A stretch of DNA of 64,000 nt from contig CBDDCQ010000005.1 of assembly GCA_965226285.1 (NCBI GenBank), positions 124,001 to 188,000 of the forward strand. Reading direction: 5' to 3'. The notes under the pieces were generated by a model. It did not search any database. It saw only the letters and a list, made by a program, of their open reading frames with translations, and was not told where the DNA came from. The translations under genes were made by a program, and so were the position numbers. Source of the DNA: CBDDCQ01 sp965226285 (lineage in GTDB: Bacteria > Bacteroidota > Bacteroidia > Flavobacteriales > Ichthyobacteriaceae). This document shows positions 16,953 to 27,900 of this stretch, piece by piece (within the stretch, counting starts at the first letter, position 1; each line of letters starts with the position of its first letter).

Positions 16953-18612
16953 TATTGTATCTGTACAACATGTCTGTAAATTATTAGAGCATAAAGGAAT
17001 TAGGAACATTGTGATTTCTCCCGGTTCTCGTAATGCTCCTTTGGCTATAGAATGTTCACAAAATCCTAATTTGAATACACTGAGTATCATCGATGAGCGG
17101 TCTGCTGGCTTCTTTGCATTGGGCATGTCTCAAAAGACTAAAAAACCTACTGTAGTAGTTTGTACTTCGGGCTCAGCATTAGTTAATTATTATCCTGCAG
17201 TAGTAGAGGCTTATTATCAAAGAGTTCCATTGGTTATTATTTCAGCAGATAGACCAAAAGAGTGGATAGACCAGAATGATGGGCAAACGATAAGGCAAGA
17301 AAATGTGTTCAAAAGCCATACAGTGAGTAATGTAAATCTGCAAAAATCAAATGATGAAAATACAATTTGGTACAACCATAGATTAGTCAACGAAGCACTA
17401 AATATGTGCTGGTTATATCATAAACCTGTACATATTAATATACCTTTACAAGAACCTCTTTATGGAACAACTTCTTATAGATATGATACTCCTAAGGTCA
17501 TAAATTTGAATAAAGGTAAAGTAAATTTAAGCGAAAAACAATTAAAACCCTATATCCAGCAGTGGCAAAATACAGATAAAAAAATGATACTAGTAGGACA
17601 GATGTTACCTGAAAACAATCTACTACAAGCGCAATTACAGGAATTATCTCAAGACCCTTCAGTACTTGTATTTATAGAAAAAACCTCTAATATAGTAGGA
17701 GATTTTTTTATCTCTGCTATAGATAAAATGATGATTTCACTTACTCGGCAGCAAAAAGAAAAATTAAAACCAAATATATTAATCACTTTAGGAGGACAAA
17801 TAGTTTCTAAAAAAATAAAAGCCTTTTTAAGGCAATATAAACCTGCAGAGCATTGGCATATAGATACCCAAGATTTACATTTGGATACTTATCAGTGTCT
17901 TACAGAATCTTTTTTGATGGAGCCTGTAGCGTTTTTCAATAGTTTTCAACCTGAGTATAGGCAAACTAATTACAGAGATGAGTTTGTAGCCAAAAGGCAA
18001 ATTATAGAACAAAAACATGTAGCATTTTTAAAGAATGCACCCTTTTCGGATTTAAAAGCGTTTGGTACGATCTTACAAACTATACCTGAAAATATTTCTT
18101 TGCAACTGGGTAATAGTTCTGTAGTCAGGTATGTTCAACTCTTCCATTTAGGGATTGATATAAAGGTGTATTGCAATAGGGGTACAAGTGGCATAGATGG
18201 TAGTACCAGTACTGCCATAGGCTCTGCCTATACCGCAGATGAGCAAACGGTTTTTATTTCAGGAGATATTAGTTTTTTATATGATTCTAATGCACTTTGG
18301 AATGATTATATACCTCAAAATTTTAGGGTGGTTGTTTTAAATAATTCTGGTGGTGGAATATTTAGAATTATAGCAGATACTAAGCCTAATATCTTGGAAA
18401 AATATTTAGAAACTAAGCATGATTACACACTTAAGCATTTAGCAAAAATGTATTCATTTGAATACCTTTGTGCCTGTGATGATGTAGAATTACGGCAGAT
18501 ATTGAAAACTTTTTATCGAGAGGGTGATCAACCGAAGATTTTGGAGATTTTTACTCCAGCAGAACAAAATGATAAAGAATTAAAAAAATATTGGACATCG
18601 ATAGCTAAATAG
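16942..18612 (+). CDS. menD: SEPHCHC synthase MenD
   Basis: 556 residues; 2-succinyl-5-enolpyruvyl-6-hydroxy-3-cyclohexene-1-carboxylate synthase, a thiamine-diphosphate enzyme joining isochorismate and 2-oxoglutarate. The N-terminal block VISPGSRNAPLAI and DERSAGFFALG hold the ThDP-activating glutamate. RPKEWIDQNDGQTI is a MenD hallmark. The C-terminal cofactor motif runs from SGDISFLYDSNALW to NNSGGGIF. It overlaps menF by 11 bases, so the three genes form one coupled menaquinone operon. Confidence 0.93.
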   Translation: MYSDIVSVQHVCKLLEHKGIRNIVISPGSRNAPLAIECSQNPNLNTLSIIDERSAGFFALGMSQKTKKPTVVVCTSGSALVNYYPAVVEAYYQRVPLVIISADRPKEWIDQNDGQTIRQENVFKSHTVSNVNLQKSNDENTIWYNHRLVNEALNMCWLYHKPVHINIPLQEPLYGTTSYRYDTPKVINLNKGKVNLSEKQLKPYIQQWQNTDKKMILVGQMLPENNLLQAQLQELSQDPSVLVFIEKTSNIVGDFFISAIDKMMISLTRQQKEKLKPNILITLGGQIVSKKIKAFLRQYKPAEHWHIDTQDLHLDTYQCLTESFLMEPVAFFNSFQPEYRQTNYRDEFVAKRQIIEQKHVAFLKNAPFSDLKAFGTILQTIPENISLQLGNSSVVRYVQLFHLGIDIKVYCNRGTSGIDGSTSTAIGSAYTADEQTVFISGDISFLYDSNALWNDYIPQNFRVVVLNNSGGGIFRIIADTKPNILEKYLETKHDYTLKHLAKMYSFEYLCACDDVELRQILKTFYREGDQPKILEIFTPAEQNDKELKKYWTSIAK

Positions 18613-18654
18613 TGGGATTTTTACAATAAATTTAATTTCCAATTTATTTTATAA

Positions 18655-18882
18655 ATGAAATTACCTAGATTTTTGTTGGCAGATAATACTGATTATCCAG
18701 AAGATATATTTGTAATACATACGGAATATCCGAGGCTTATCGTCAATTTAAAGAATGATGAAATAGAATGGATAGATGATATTTTGGATGAGCATGAGAT
18801 AGACTTTATACAAGAAACAGAGAATTTACTTAAAGAGGTTACACTCTTTTACGATAAAGAAATAAAAAAATACCATGAATAG
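18655..18882 (+). CDS. Small conserved acidic protein, function unknown
   Basis: 75 residues, strongly acidic (MKLPRFLLADNTDYPEDIFV start, then EWIDDILDEHEID). No signal peptide or membrane helix. I recall similar small proteins in flavobacterial genomes but no assigned function. It lies 42 bases after menD and may share its transcript. Confidence 0.6.
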   Translation: MKLPRFLLADNTDYPEDIFVIHTEYPRLIVNLKNDEIEWIDDILDEHEIDFIQETENLLKEVTLFYDKEIKKYHE

Positions 18883-18938
18883 TTAAAATATGGCATAGTT
18901 TTTGCAGTGTTATAATTTAAAATAAGAAATTACAAGAT

Positions 18939-21383
18939 ATGTCTTTCAAAAGTTTGTCATTTTTCAACAAAATTAATGAAGATTCAGAATTTATACCTAT
19001 CATAGATGTTGAAAATGATGAGGATTTTAGTCATGAACAAAATGTTCCAGATAAACTTCCTATATTGTCTCTTAGAAATACAATATTATTTCCCGGCGTT
19101 GTACTTCCTATTACTGCTAGTAGAGATAAATCTATTAGGTTGATAGAAGAGGCTGCTGATTTAAATAAAATTATAGGAGTAGTTTCTCAAAAAAATGTAG
19201 ATGTAGAAGATCCTGACCCTCAGGATTTAAATACATTGGGTACAGTTGCTAAAATTTTGAAAGTAATTAAAATGCCGGATGGTAGCACTACTGTGATTTT
19301 ACAAGGTAAGGTAAGGTTTAAGTTAGGAAAAATACTTCAAGAGGACCCTTACATAAAAGCTGAATTTACAGTAATTAAAGATATAGAACCAGCTAAAAAA
19401 ACTAAGACTTTTAAAGCACTTATAGAATCTGTAAAGGATTTAGCATTGGAAGTAATTAAGGAAAACCCTAATATACCTTCAGAAGCGTCTTTTGCGATTA
19501 AAAATATAGAGGGTTCCTCTTTTCTTGTTAATTTTACTGCAGCCAATATGGATTTACCATTGAAAGATAAGCAGAGATTGTTAGAGGAAGATGATATTAA
19601 GGAAAGAGGAGTGAAAACATTAGAGTTTTTATCTTTAGAATTACAGAAACTAAAACTCAAAAATGATATTCAAACTAAAGTAAGAACAGATTTAGATCAG
19701 CAACAGAAAGAATATTTTTTGCATCAACAGATGAAAACTATTCAAGAAGAACTCGGTGGAGTATCTTATGAGGTGGAATTAGAAGAATTAAGAAATAAAG
19801 CTAAGAGTAAGAAATGGACGAAGGAAGTAGGTGAATTATTTGAAAAAGAATTAGTTAGACTACAAAGAATGAACCCTCAAGTAGCAGAGTATTCTATACA
19901 GCGAAATTATTTAGAAACCTTATTAGAGTTACCTTGGGGAGATTATTCTAAAGATAATTTTGATTTAAAAAATGCTCAAAAGGTATTGGATAAAGAGCAT
20001 TACGGACTGGAAGATGTAAAAGATAGAATTATAGAGTATTTGGCAGTACTAAAATTAAAGGGAGATATGAAATCTCCTATTATTTGTTTGTATGGACCTC
20101 CGGGCGTAGGAAAAACATCGTTGGGAAAATCTGTAGCAGAGGCTTTGAATAGAAAATACGTAAGAATGTCTTTGGGTGGTTTAAGAGATGAAGCTGAAAT
20201 AAGAGGACACAGAAAGACTTATATAGGAGCCATGCCGGGCAGGATTGTACAATCTATTAAAAAAGCCAAAACTTCTAATCCAGTATTTGTGTTAGATGAA
20301 ATAGATAAACTTGGAAATAGTCATCAGGGAGACCCCTCTTCAGCGATGTTAGAAGTATTAGACCCTGAGCAGAATACCTCATTTTACGACAATTTTTTGG
20401 AGACCGGATACGATTTGTCTAAAATTTTATTTATTGCTACCGCTAATAATCTGAGCAATGTACAACCTGCTTTAAGAGATAGAATGGAGGCTATAGAAAT
20501 AAATGGCTATACTATAGAAGAGAAAATAGAAATAGCTAAAAGACATTTGGTGCCTAAACAGATTAAAGCTCATGGGCTCAAATTTAAAGATTTGTCTATT
20601 GGAAAAAAGGAGATAGAAAAAATTATAGATGGATATACTCGAGAATCCGGAGTTCGCGGATTAGATAAAAAGATAGCTAAGTTAGTGAGAAAAACCGCTA
20701 AATATATAGCTATGGAAGAAAAATATGATAAAAAAGTATCTGTCAAACAAATAGAAAAGGCTTTAGGGGTACCTCATTTGGAGAGAGATAAATATCGAGA
20801 TAATAATGTGGCAGGTGTGGTTACAGGTTTGGCGTGGACTTCAGTAGGAGGCGATATATTATTTATAGAATCCATTTTACACAATGGCAAAGGAAAAATG
20901 ACCATTACTGGAAATTTGGGTAATGTAATGAAAGAATCAGCTACCATAGCTATGAAGTATATCAAATCAAATTGTCATATCTTTGGGATTCAGCCAGAGG
21001 TATTTGATAAATGGGATATACATATTCATGTGCCCGAGGGTGCTACCCCAAAAGATGGTCCTTCAGCAGGCATTACTATGATTACTTCTATGGTGTCCTC
21101 TCTTACGCAAAGAAAGGTTAAATCTAATGTAGCTATGACGGGAGAAATTACACTTAGGGGAAAAGTATTACCGGTAGGTGGCATTAAAGAGAAAATATTG
21201 GCTGCTAAAAGATCAGGTATTAAAGAAATTATACTTTGTGAAAATAATAAAAAAGATATAGAAGAAATTAAATCTAATTATTTGAAAGGGCTTAAGTTCC
21301 ACTATGTAGATAAAATAAACGAAGTGATAGATATAGCTCTGATGCAGCAAAAGGTAACTTACCCTAAAAAATTATTAGTATAG
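18939..21383 (+). CDS. lon: ATP-dependent protease Lon
   Basis: 814 residues. The N-terminal substrate-binding domain (LPILSLRNTILFPGVVLPI) is followed by an AAA+ module with Walker A GPPGVGKTS (about residue 385) and Walker B VFVLDEIDK. The C-terminal protease domain has the Ser-Lys dyad: Ser709 in PKDGPSAG and a lysine near residue 752 in GGIKEKILAAKR. Lon degrades misfolded and regulatory proteins in the cytoplasm. The upstream 56 bases include TAGTTTTTG (18906-18914), one base longer than the -7 consensus. Confidence 0.95.
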   Translation: MSFKSLSFFNKINEDSEFIPIIDVENDEDFSHEQNVPDKLPILSLRNTILFPGVVLPITASRDKSIRLIEEAADLNKIIGVVSQKNVDVEDPDPQDLNTLGTVAKILKVIKMPDGSTTVILQGKVRFKLGKILQEDPYIKAEFTVIKDIEPAKKTKTFKALIESVKDLALEVIKENPNIPSEASFAIKNIEGSSFLVNFTAANMDLPLKDKQRLLEEDDIKERGVKTLEFLSLELQKLKLKNDIQTKVRTDLDQQQKEYFLHQQMKTIQEELGGVSYEVELEELRNKAKSKKWTKEVGELFEKELVRLQRMNPQVAEYSIQRNYLETLLELPWGDYSKDNFDLKNAQKVLDKEHYGLEDVKDRIIEYLAVLKLKGDMKSPIICLYGPPGVGKTSLGKSVAEALNRKYVRMSLGGLRDEAEIRGHRKTYIGAMPGRIVQSIKKAKTSNPVFVLDEIDKLGNSHQGDPSSAMLEVLDPEQNTSFYDNFLETGYDLSKILFIATANNLSNVQPALRDRMEAIEINGYTIEEKIEIAKRHLVPKQIKAHGLKFKDLSIGKKEIEKIIDGYTRESGVRGLDKKIAKLVRKTAKYIAMEEKYDKKVSVKQIEKALGVPHLERDKYRDNNVAGVVTGLAWTSVGGDILFIESILHNGKGKMTITGNLGNVMKESATIAMKYIKSNCHIFGIQPEVFDKWDIHIHVPEGATPKDGPSAGITMITSMVSSLTQRKVKSNVAMTGEITLRGKVLPVGGIKEKILAAKRSGIKEIILCENNKKDIEEIKSNYLKGLKFHYVDKINEVIDIALMQQKVTYPKKLLV

Positions 21384-21405
21384 TTTTACGCTAAGTTTAC
21401 AATCA

Positions 21406-22287
21406 ATGGTAGTGAACCCTTTTATAAGTATTATTACTGTTAATTATAATCAATCTGAGGTTACCAAGCAACTTTTGGATTCACTGGATAAAATATCTTA
21501 TCAGAATTATGAAGTTTTTGTAGTGGATAATGGTTCTAAAGAACCTATATATTTAGCAGATAATTATCCTGAGGTAAGCGTAATTTACGCTAAAGAGAAT
21601 TTAGGTTTTGCAGGAGGTAATAATTTGGCAGTACAGCAAGCTAAGGGAGATGCTATACTTTTTATAAACAATGATGTAGAAGTATGTTCTGATTTTTTAG
21701 AACCTTTAGTGAGTAGATTATTTTTAAATAGAGATATTGCAGTAGTGAGTCCTAAAATAAAATTTTATGATAAACCTAGCTATATACAGTATGCGGGTAG
21801 TACTAAGATATCTCCTTTTACCATCAGAAATGAAACTATAGGTTATAATGAATTGGATAATGGACAGTATAATGAACCTAGAACCACTCATTATGCCCAT
21901 GGCGCAGCCATGTTAGTAAAATCTTCTGTGATAAAGCAAGTGGGTATGATGGAACCTAAGTTTTTTTTGTACTACGAAGAGATAGATTGGTGTGAACGTA
22001 TAAAAAAGAATAAATATAAAATTTGGTACGAACCTAATTCTAAGGTTTTCCATAAAGAATCTGTATCTACCGGAAAATGTAGCCCACTTAAAACTTATTA
22101 CCTAAACAGAAATAGATTATTTTATGCGCTTAGAAATTTTTCTTTTTTCTATAAAATGATTGCTATTCCTTTTTATATTTTAGTAGCTTTGCCTAAAAAT
22201 ATGTTTCAATACCTTGTAAGATTCCAATTTCAACATATTATATCATTGGTGAGATCTGTAAATTGGAATATAAAAAATTTGTTTTAG
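21406..22287 (+). CDS. Family 2 glycosyltransferase (rhamnosyltransferase-like)
   Basis: 293 residues, GT-A fold. Seen: SIITVNYNQSEVTKQLLDSL, VVDNGS, ENLGFAGGNNLA and the metal-binding FINNDVEV, then FLYYEEIDWCERIK, typical of WbbL-like rhamnosyl or related sugar transferases of surface polysaccharide pathways. A C-terminal hydrophobic stretch (about 245-270) may associate with the membrane. It stands alone between lon and the BspA-like locus, so the sugar and polymer are unknown. Confidence 0.8.
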   Translation: MVVNPFISIITVNYNQSEVTKQLLDSLDKISYQNYEVFVVDNGSKEPIYLADNYPEVSVIYAKENLGFAGGNNLAVQQAKGDAILFINNDVEVCSDFLEPLVSRLFLNRDIAVVSPKIKFYDKPSYIQYAGSTKISPFTIRNETIGYNELDNGQYNEPRTTHYAHGAAMLVKSSVIKQVGMMEPKFFLYYEEIDWCERIKKNKYKIWYEPNSKVFHKESVSTGKCSPLKTYYLNRNRLFYALRNFSFFYKMIAIPFYILVALPKNMFQYLVRFQFQHIISLVRSVNWNIKNLF

Positions 22288-22313
22288 ATTTTGATTCGAG
22301 ATAATACGCTATT

Positions 22314-22336
22314 AGCTCCCCTCCTGATAAGGAGCT
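22314..22336 (+). terminator. Hairpin after the glycosyltransferase gene
   Basis: AGCTCC (22314-22319) pairs with GGAGCT (22331-22336), 27 bases after the stop. No T-run follows, so termination is uncertain. Palindromic repeats begin 35 bases later. Confidence 0.35.
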
Positions 22337-22370
22337 GGAGGTGGTCTGAACATCCTCTTTGTGTCCTTTT

Positions 22371-22530
22371 AACCCCCTTTGTTTCACCCTTAAAAGTGGT
22401 AAAATCCCCCTTTGTTTCCCCCTTTAAAAAGGGGGATTAAATACGCAACTTGCTCTGTGTGTTTGTGCTATTGTCCATGTGGTAAAATCCCCCTTTAAAA
22501 AGGGGGATTAAATACGCAAAAAAGGGGGTT
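22371..22530. repeat. Palindromic CCCCC/GGGGG repeat cluster at the 3' end of the second BspA-like locus
   Basis: Several copies of AATCCCCCTTTAAAAAGGGG-type palindromes flank the linker TTGCTCTGTGTGTTTGTGC and TTAAATACGCAA. Read on the - strand, as the neighbouring gene is, this is the same order and orientation as the cluster after the 9834 gene. ATTGTCCATGTGGTAAA is shared with the cluster at 58567. Confidence 0.8.
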
Positions 22531-22552
22531 AAAAATAAATAATTATTTTACC

Positions 22553-24550
22553 TTAATACCCCACCACTCTAGCAGAATTAGATTTTCTTAGGTTCGCACT
22601 CCAAGCAGACATTTTTGCATTAGGTACCCGTATGGTAGTGAGGTTGTTACACCCGTCAAATGGGCTAGTTCCAATAGTGGTTACGGAACTAGGAATCGTA
22701 ATACTGGTAAGTTTGGTACAATAACCAAATGCATTTTCTCCAATAGAGGTTAAGGATCTAGAAAGCGTAACAGTGGTAAGTGAAGTACAAGCATAAAATG
22801 CACTCCGTCCAATACTGGTTGCGGCATTATCCATCGTAACAGTGGTAAGTGAACTGCAACGAGAAAATGCAGTCCGTCCAATACTGGTTACGGAATTAGG
22901 AATCGTAATACTGGTAAGTCTGCTACAGCCACTAAATGCATCTTGTCCAATAGAGGTTACGGAATTACCTATCGTAACACTGGTAAGTCTGCTACAGTCA
23001 TTAAATGCACTCTGTCCAATACTGGTTACGGAATTAGGAATCGTAATACTGGTAAGTGAAGTACAACGAGAAAATGCCCAGTCTCCAATACTGGTTACGG
23101 AATTAGGAATCGCAATACTGGTAAGTGAAGTACAACTCTCAAATACCTTTTTTCCAATACTGGTTACGGAATTAGGAATCGTAATACTGGTAAGTCTGCT
23201 ACAGCCACTAAATGCATCTTGTCCAATAGAGGTTACGGAATTACCTATCGTAACACTGGTAAGTCTGCTACAGCCATCAAATGCGCTCTCTCCAATACTG
23301 GTTACGGTATTAGGAATCGTAATACTGGTAAGTTTATAATTATACTTAAATGCTTTTTTTCCAATACTGACTAAGGAATTAGGAAGCGTAATATTGGTAA
23401 GTGAATTACAAGACTCAAATGTACTTTCTGCAATACTGGTTAATCTATTAGGAAGCGTAACACTGGTAAGTAATCTACAAAGCTTAAATGCCATCCGTCC
23501 AATACTGGTTACGGTATTAGGAATCGTAATACTGGTAAGTTTCCTACAATCCATAAATGCCTCATCTCCAATAGATCGTACGGAATTACCCATCGTAACA
23601 CTGGTAAGTGAAGTGCAAAACTTAAATGTCGCATATCCAATACTGGTTACGGAATTAGGAATCGTAATACTGGTAAGTGAATTACATTGAAAAAATGCCC
23701 CATTTCCAATAGTTCGTACGGAATTACCTATCGTAACACTGGTAAGTGAACGACACTGATAAAATGCTTGATTTCCAATACTGGTTACGGAATTAGGAAT
23801 CGTAATACTCGTAATACTGGTAAATCTACTATAAGCAAATGCCTCCTGTCCAATACTAGTTAAGGTATTAGGAAGCGTAATATCAGTAAATAAACATCTA
23901 TAAAATGCTTGATTTCCAATACTGGTTACGGTGATCCCATCAAGCGTACGCGGAATGTTTAATTTTCTTGCAACAGATTTATCAAGACCTACTTTAAGTG
24001 TTACTATCCCACTACTCGTTATATCGAGCATCCTATAAATTTCATACTGTGCGTTTGAAATAGTAGCATCTAATTTATAAGGATGTTCTAAGACAAGGGT
24101 AAACGTGAGCGTACCTGCTTTGGTATAACTCATAATTTTAGCTGAAGTACCACTCCCTGAAACAGTCGCACGGGTCATGCCTCCATGATTAGTAATCGTA
24201 ACGGTTTTAATGGTATAGTCTGTCTTGCCACTGCCTGTAACGCCTGCCAATAGCTGGGCATTGGTAATTTCTCCGCCATCATGGGTATAAGCCTTTATTT
24301 GCTTGGTATAACTCAAAGTTTCCGCACTTATTTTAGTAATATCAAACTGTGCGCTTGAAATAGTAGCATCTACTCTATAAGGATGTTCTAAGACAAGGGT
24401 AAGCGTAAGCGTACCTGCTTTGGTATAACTCATAATTTTAGCTGAAGTACCACTCCCTGAAACAGTCGCACGGGTCAAGCCTCCATGGCCGGTAATGCTA
24501 ACGGTTTTAATGGTGTAATCTGTCTTACCGCTTCCTGTAACGCCTGCCAA
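22553..24550 (-). CDS. BspA-like lipoprotein, C-terminal LRR segment (broken gene)
   Basis: The C-terminal third of the locus that starts at 28523. It holds two 95-residue repeats (EITNAQLLAGVTGSGKTDYT), then about twenty 23-residue LRR_5 units (LTSITIPNSVTSIG..AF..C), a final LTTIRVPNAKMSAW and the family tail ending ARVVGY. There is no signal peptide or true start here; the frame is open to about 24585, where a one-base insertion separates it from the upstream part. It would not be exported alone. The repeat array gives many 69-bp near-copies at DNA level, and + strand frames across it are shadows. Confidence 0.7.
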   Translation of the reverse strand: MAGVTGSGKTDYTIKTVSITGHGGLTRATVSGSGTSAKIMSYTKAGTLTLTLVLEHPYRVDATISSAQFDITKISAETLSYTKQIKAYTHDGGEITNAQLLAGVTGSGKTDYTIKTVTITNHGGMTRATVSGSGTSAKIMSYTKAGTLTFTLVLEHPYKLDATISNAQYEIYRMLDITSSGIVTLKVGLDKSVARKLNIPRTLDGITVTSIGNQAFYRCLFTDITLPNTLTSIGQEAFAYSRFTSITSITIPNSVTSIGNQAFYQCRSLTSVTIGNSVRTIGNGAFFQCNSLTSITIPNSVTSIGYATFKFCTSLTSVTMGNSVRSIGDEAFMDCRKLTSITIPNTVTSIGRMAFKLCRLLTSVTLPNRLTSIAESTFESCNSLTNITLPNSLVSIGKKAFKYNYKLTSITIPNTVTSIGESAFDGCSRLTSVTIGNSVTSIGQDAFSGCSRLTSITIPNSVTSIGKKVFESCTSLTSIAIPNSVTSIGDWAFSRCTSLTSITIPNSVTSIGQSAFNDCSRLTSVTIGNSVTSIGQDAFSGCSRLTSITIPNSVTSIGRTAFSRCSSLTTVTMDNAATSIGRSAFYACTSLTTVTLSRSLTSIGENAFGYCTKLTSITIPSSVTTIGTSPFDGCNNLTTIRVPNAKMSAWSANLRKSNSARVVGY

Positions 24551-24971
24551 TAGATTGGCATTGGTAATTTCTCCGCCACTGCTAAGACGGCTTACTTCGC
24601 CTCGTCCAAGTTAAACGCGGTGCTGCGATCTTCGTAATTTCAAACTGTGCACCTGTAAGGGTTACATCGTTTTTAGCATCGTGTTCTAACACGATGGTGA
24701 GCGTAAGGGTACCCGCTTTGGTATACCTCATAATTTGAGCTGAAGTACCACTCCCTGAAACCAGTCGCACGGGTCAAGCCTCCATGGCTGGTAATCCTAA
24801 CGGTTTTAATCGTGTAACCTCCCTTTTCACTGCCTGTAACGCCTGCTAATAGATCGCCATTGGTAATTTCGTAATCAACTGCCAAACGGCTTACTTTGCC
24901 TGGTCCAAGTTAAACGCGGTGGTGTACCCTTCGTAATTTCAAACTGTGCACCTGTAAGGGTTACATCTGAT
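24551..24971 (-). pseudogene. Frameshift-riddled repeat region of the BspA-like locus
   Basis: Comparison with neighbouring repeats shows four extra bases: GATACTTAAATC for GATACTAAATC (about 24971), AGTTGATTACGAA for AGTGGTGGCGAA (about 24876), GCGACTGGTTTC for GCGACTGTTTC (about 24761) and CCGTCTTAGC for CCGTTTAGC (about 24587). Between breaks the frames still encode clean family sequence (EITNGDLLAGVTGSEKGGYT; TLTIVLEHDAKNDVTLTGAQ). Correcting the four insertions would join 28523 to 22553 into one frame of about 1985 codons. Confidence 0.75.
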
Positions 24972-27900
24972 TTAAGTATCGTGTTCTAACACAAGGGTGA
25001 GCGTAAGCACACCTGATTTACGATAACTGGTAATTTTTGCATTGCTGCCACTCCCTGAAAGGATCGCTGGAATGCCACCATAATTAGTAATGATAACGTT
25101 TTTAATGGTATAGCCTCTCTTTTCACTGCCTGTAACGCCTGCTAATAGATCGCCATTGGTAATTTCGCCACCTGGGGTAAACGTCTTAATTTGCCTCGTC
25201 CAAGTTAAACGCGGTGCTGACGCCTTCGTAATTTCAAACCGTGCGTTTGTAATGGTAGCATCGCGTTTGGTATCGTGTTCTAACACAAGGGTGAGGGTAA
25301 GGGTACCCACTCTGGTATAACCCGTAATTCTAGCTGCTGTGCCGCTTCCTGAAACAGTAGCACTGGTCATGCCTCCATCATTAGTAATGTTCACGGTTTT
25401 AATAGTGTAACCTGCCCTGCCACTGCCTGTAACGCCTGCCAATAGATCGCCATTGGTAATTTCGCCACCACTGCTAAACGGCTTACTTCGCCTGGTCCAA
25501 CTTAAACTTTCTGCACTTGTTTTAGTAATATCAAACCGCGTGCCTGCAACAGTAACATCTAATTTATAAGGATGTTCTAAGACAAATGTTAGGGTAAGAT
25601 TACCTGCTTTATTATAACCCGTAATTCTTGCAGCCGTGCCGTTCCCTGAAACACGCGCACCTGTTGTGCGAGCATTAACCATGGTAACGGTTTTAATGGT
25701 GTATCCCGTCTTACCGCTTCCTGTAACGACTGCTAATAGCTCGGCATTGGTAATTTCGCCACCAACGCTAAACGGCTTCGTTCGCCCCGTCCAACTTAAA
25801 CGCGGTGCTGCGATCTTCGTAATTTCAAACTGTGCACCTGTAAGGGTTACATCGTTTTTAGCATCGTGTTCTAAAACAAGGGTGAGCGTAAGCGTACCCG
25901 CTTTGGTATAACTCGTAATTCTAGCCGATGTGCCACTCCCTGAAACCCGCGCTCTGGTCATGCCTCCATAATTGGTAATCCTAACGGTTTTAATGGTGTA
26001 ACCTACTCTGGCACTGCCTGTAACGCCTGCTAATAGATCGCCATTGGTAATTTCGCCACCAACGCTAAACGGCTTACTTTGCCTGGTCCAACTTAAACCC
26101 GATACTGTACCCTTAATAATTTGAAACTGTGCACCTGTAAGGGTTACATCGTCTTTAGCATCGTGTTCTAAAACAAGGGTGAGCGTAAGCGTACCCACTG
26201 TGGTATAACCCGTAATTCTAGCCGCTGTGCCACTCCCTGAAACCCGCGCACTAATGCCTCCATAATTAGTAATGGTAACGGTTTTAATGGTGTAACCTGC
26301 CCTATCACTGCTTGTAATGCCTGCTAATAGATCGGCATTAGTAATTTCGCCACCTCTGCTATACGGCTTACTTTGCCTGATCCAACTTAAACTCGGTGCT
26401 GTACCCTTAATAATTTGAAACTGTGCACCTGTAAGGGTTATATCGTCTTTAGCATCGTGTTCTAAAACAAGGGTGAGCGTAAGCGTACCAATTCTGTTAT
26501 AATTCGTAATTCTAGACGCTCTGCCACTCCCTGAAACTCGCGCATTGGTGGATCCATCGCTGGTAATCCTAACGGTTTTAATGGTGTAACCTGCCCTATC
26601 ACTGCCTGTAACACCTGCTAATAGATCGGCATTGGTAATTTCTCCGCTACTGCTAAATCGCTTTCTTTGATTCGTCCAACTTAAACGCGGTGCGCCTGCT
26701 TTGGCAATCTCAAACTGTGCGTTTGTAAGGGTTACATCGTCTTTAGCATCGTGTCCTAAAACAAGGGTAAGCGTAAGCGTACCTGCTTTACGATAACTCG
26801 TAATTCTAACCGCTGTGCCACTCCCTGAAACCCGCGCATTGTTCACGCCTCCATCGTCAGTAATGTCAACGGTTTTAATGGTGTAACCTGCCTTGCCACT
26901 GCCTGTAACGCCTGCTAATAGATCGCCATTGGTAATTTGTCCGCCACTGCTAAATACCTTCCTTTGATTCGTCCAAGCTAAACGCGGTGCGCCTGCTTTG
27001 GTAATCTGAAACTGTGCGTTTCTAAGGGTTACATCGTCTTTAGTGGGGTGTGCTAACACAAGATTAAACGTAAGCGTACCTGCTTTACGATAACCCGTAA
27101 TTCTAACGGCACTGCCGCTCCCTGAAACCCGCGCACTGGTCATGCCTCCATAATCAACAATGGTAACTGTCTTAATGGTATAACCTGCCTTGCCACTGCC
27201 TGTAACACCTGCTAATAGATTGGCACTGGTAATTTCTCCGCCACTGCTAAATGCCTTCCTTTGATTCGTCCAATTTAAAACTGGTGCCGAATCCCTAATA
27301 ATTTCAAACTGTGCGTTTCTAAGGGTTACATCTTCTTTAGTGGGGTGTGCTAACACAAGGGTAAGGGTAAACGTACCTATTTTGGTATAACTCGTAATTT
27401 TAGTCGCTGTGCCACTCCCTGAAACCCGCGCACTGGTCATGCCTCCATAATTAGTAATGGTAACGGTTTTAATGGTGTAACTTACCTTGCCAATGCCTGT
27501 AACGCCTGCTAATAGATTGGCATTGGTAATTTCTCCACCACTGCTAAATACCTTCCTTTGCTTGATCCAATTTAAAGACGGTGCTGACGCCTTCGTAATT
27601 TCAAACTCCGCACCAGTGATGGTTTTATCCTCCTTGGTATCGTGTTCAAATACAATCGATAACGTCAAAGTACCCAAATTGGTATAACCAACGATCTTAG
27701 CTGAAGTACCCATCCCTGAAACGCTTGCTCTTGTACCTCCCGAATTAGTGATGGTTACTGTTTTCACTCGATAACCTTTTTTTGTCCCGTTAAGACCTGC
27801 TAAGATTTCTGCATTGCTGATCTCTCCTCCGAAATGATAAGTCTTGCTTTGTTTGTTCCATCTTAAATCCGATGGAGCATCCCCCTTTGTAATTTCAAAC

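Noticed and set aside
22842..23690. Two + strand open frames of 165 and 98 codons across the LRR region
   Set aside because: They are the reverse-strand shadow of the 69-bp LRR repeats; the periodic VTELGIVILVS pattern simply mirrors ITIPNSVTSIG on the - strand.
24582..24885. Two short - strand ORFs as independent genes
   Set aside because: Both begin inside the 95-residue repeat and are only in-frame pieces between single-base insertions of one larger gene.
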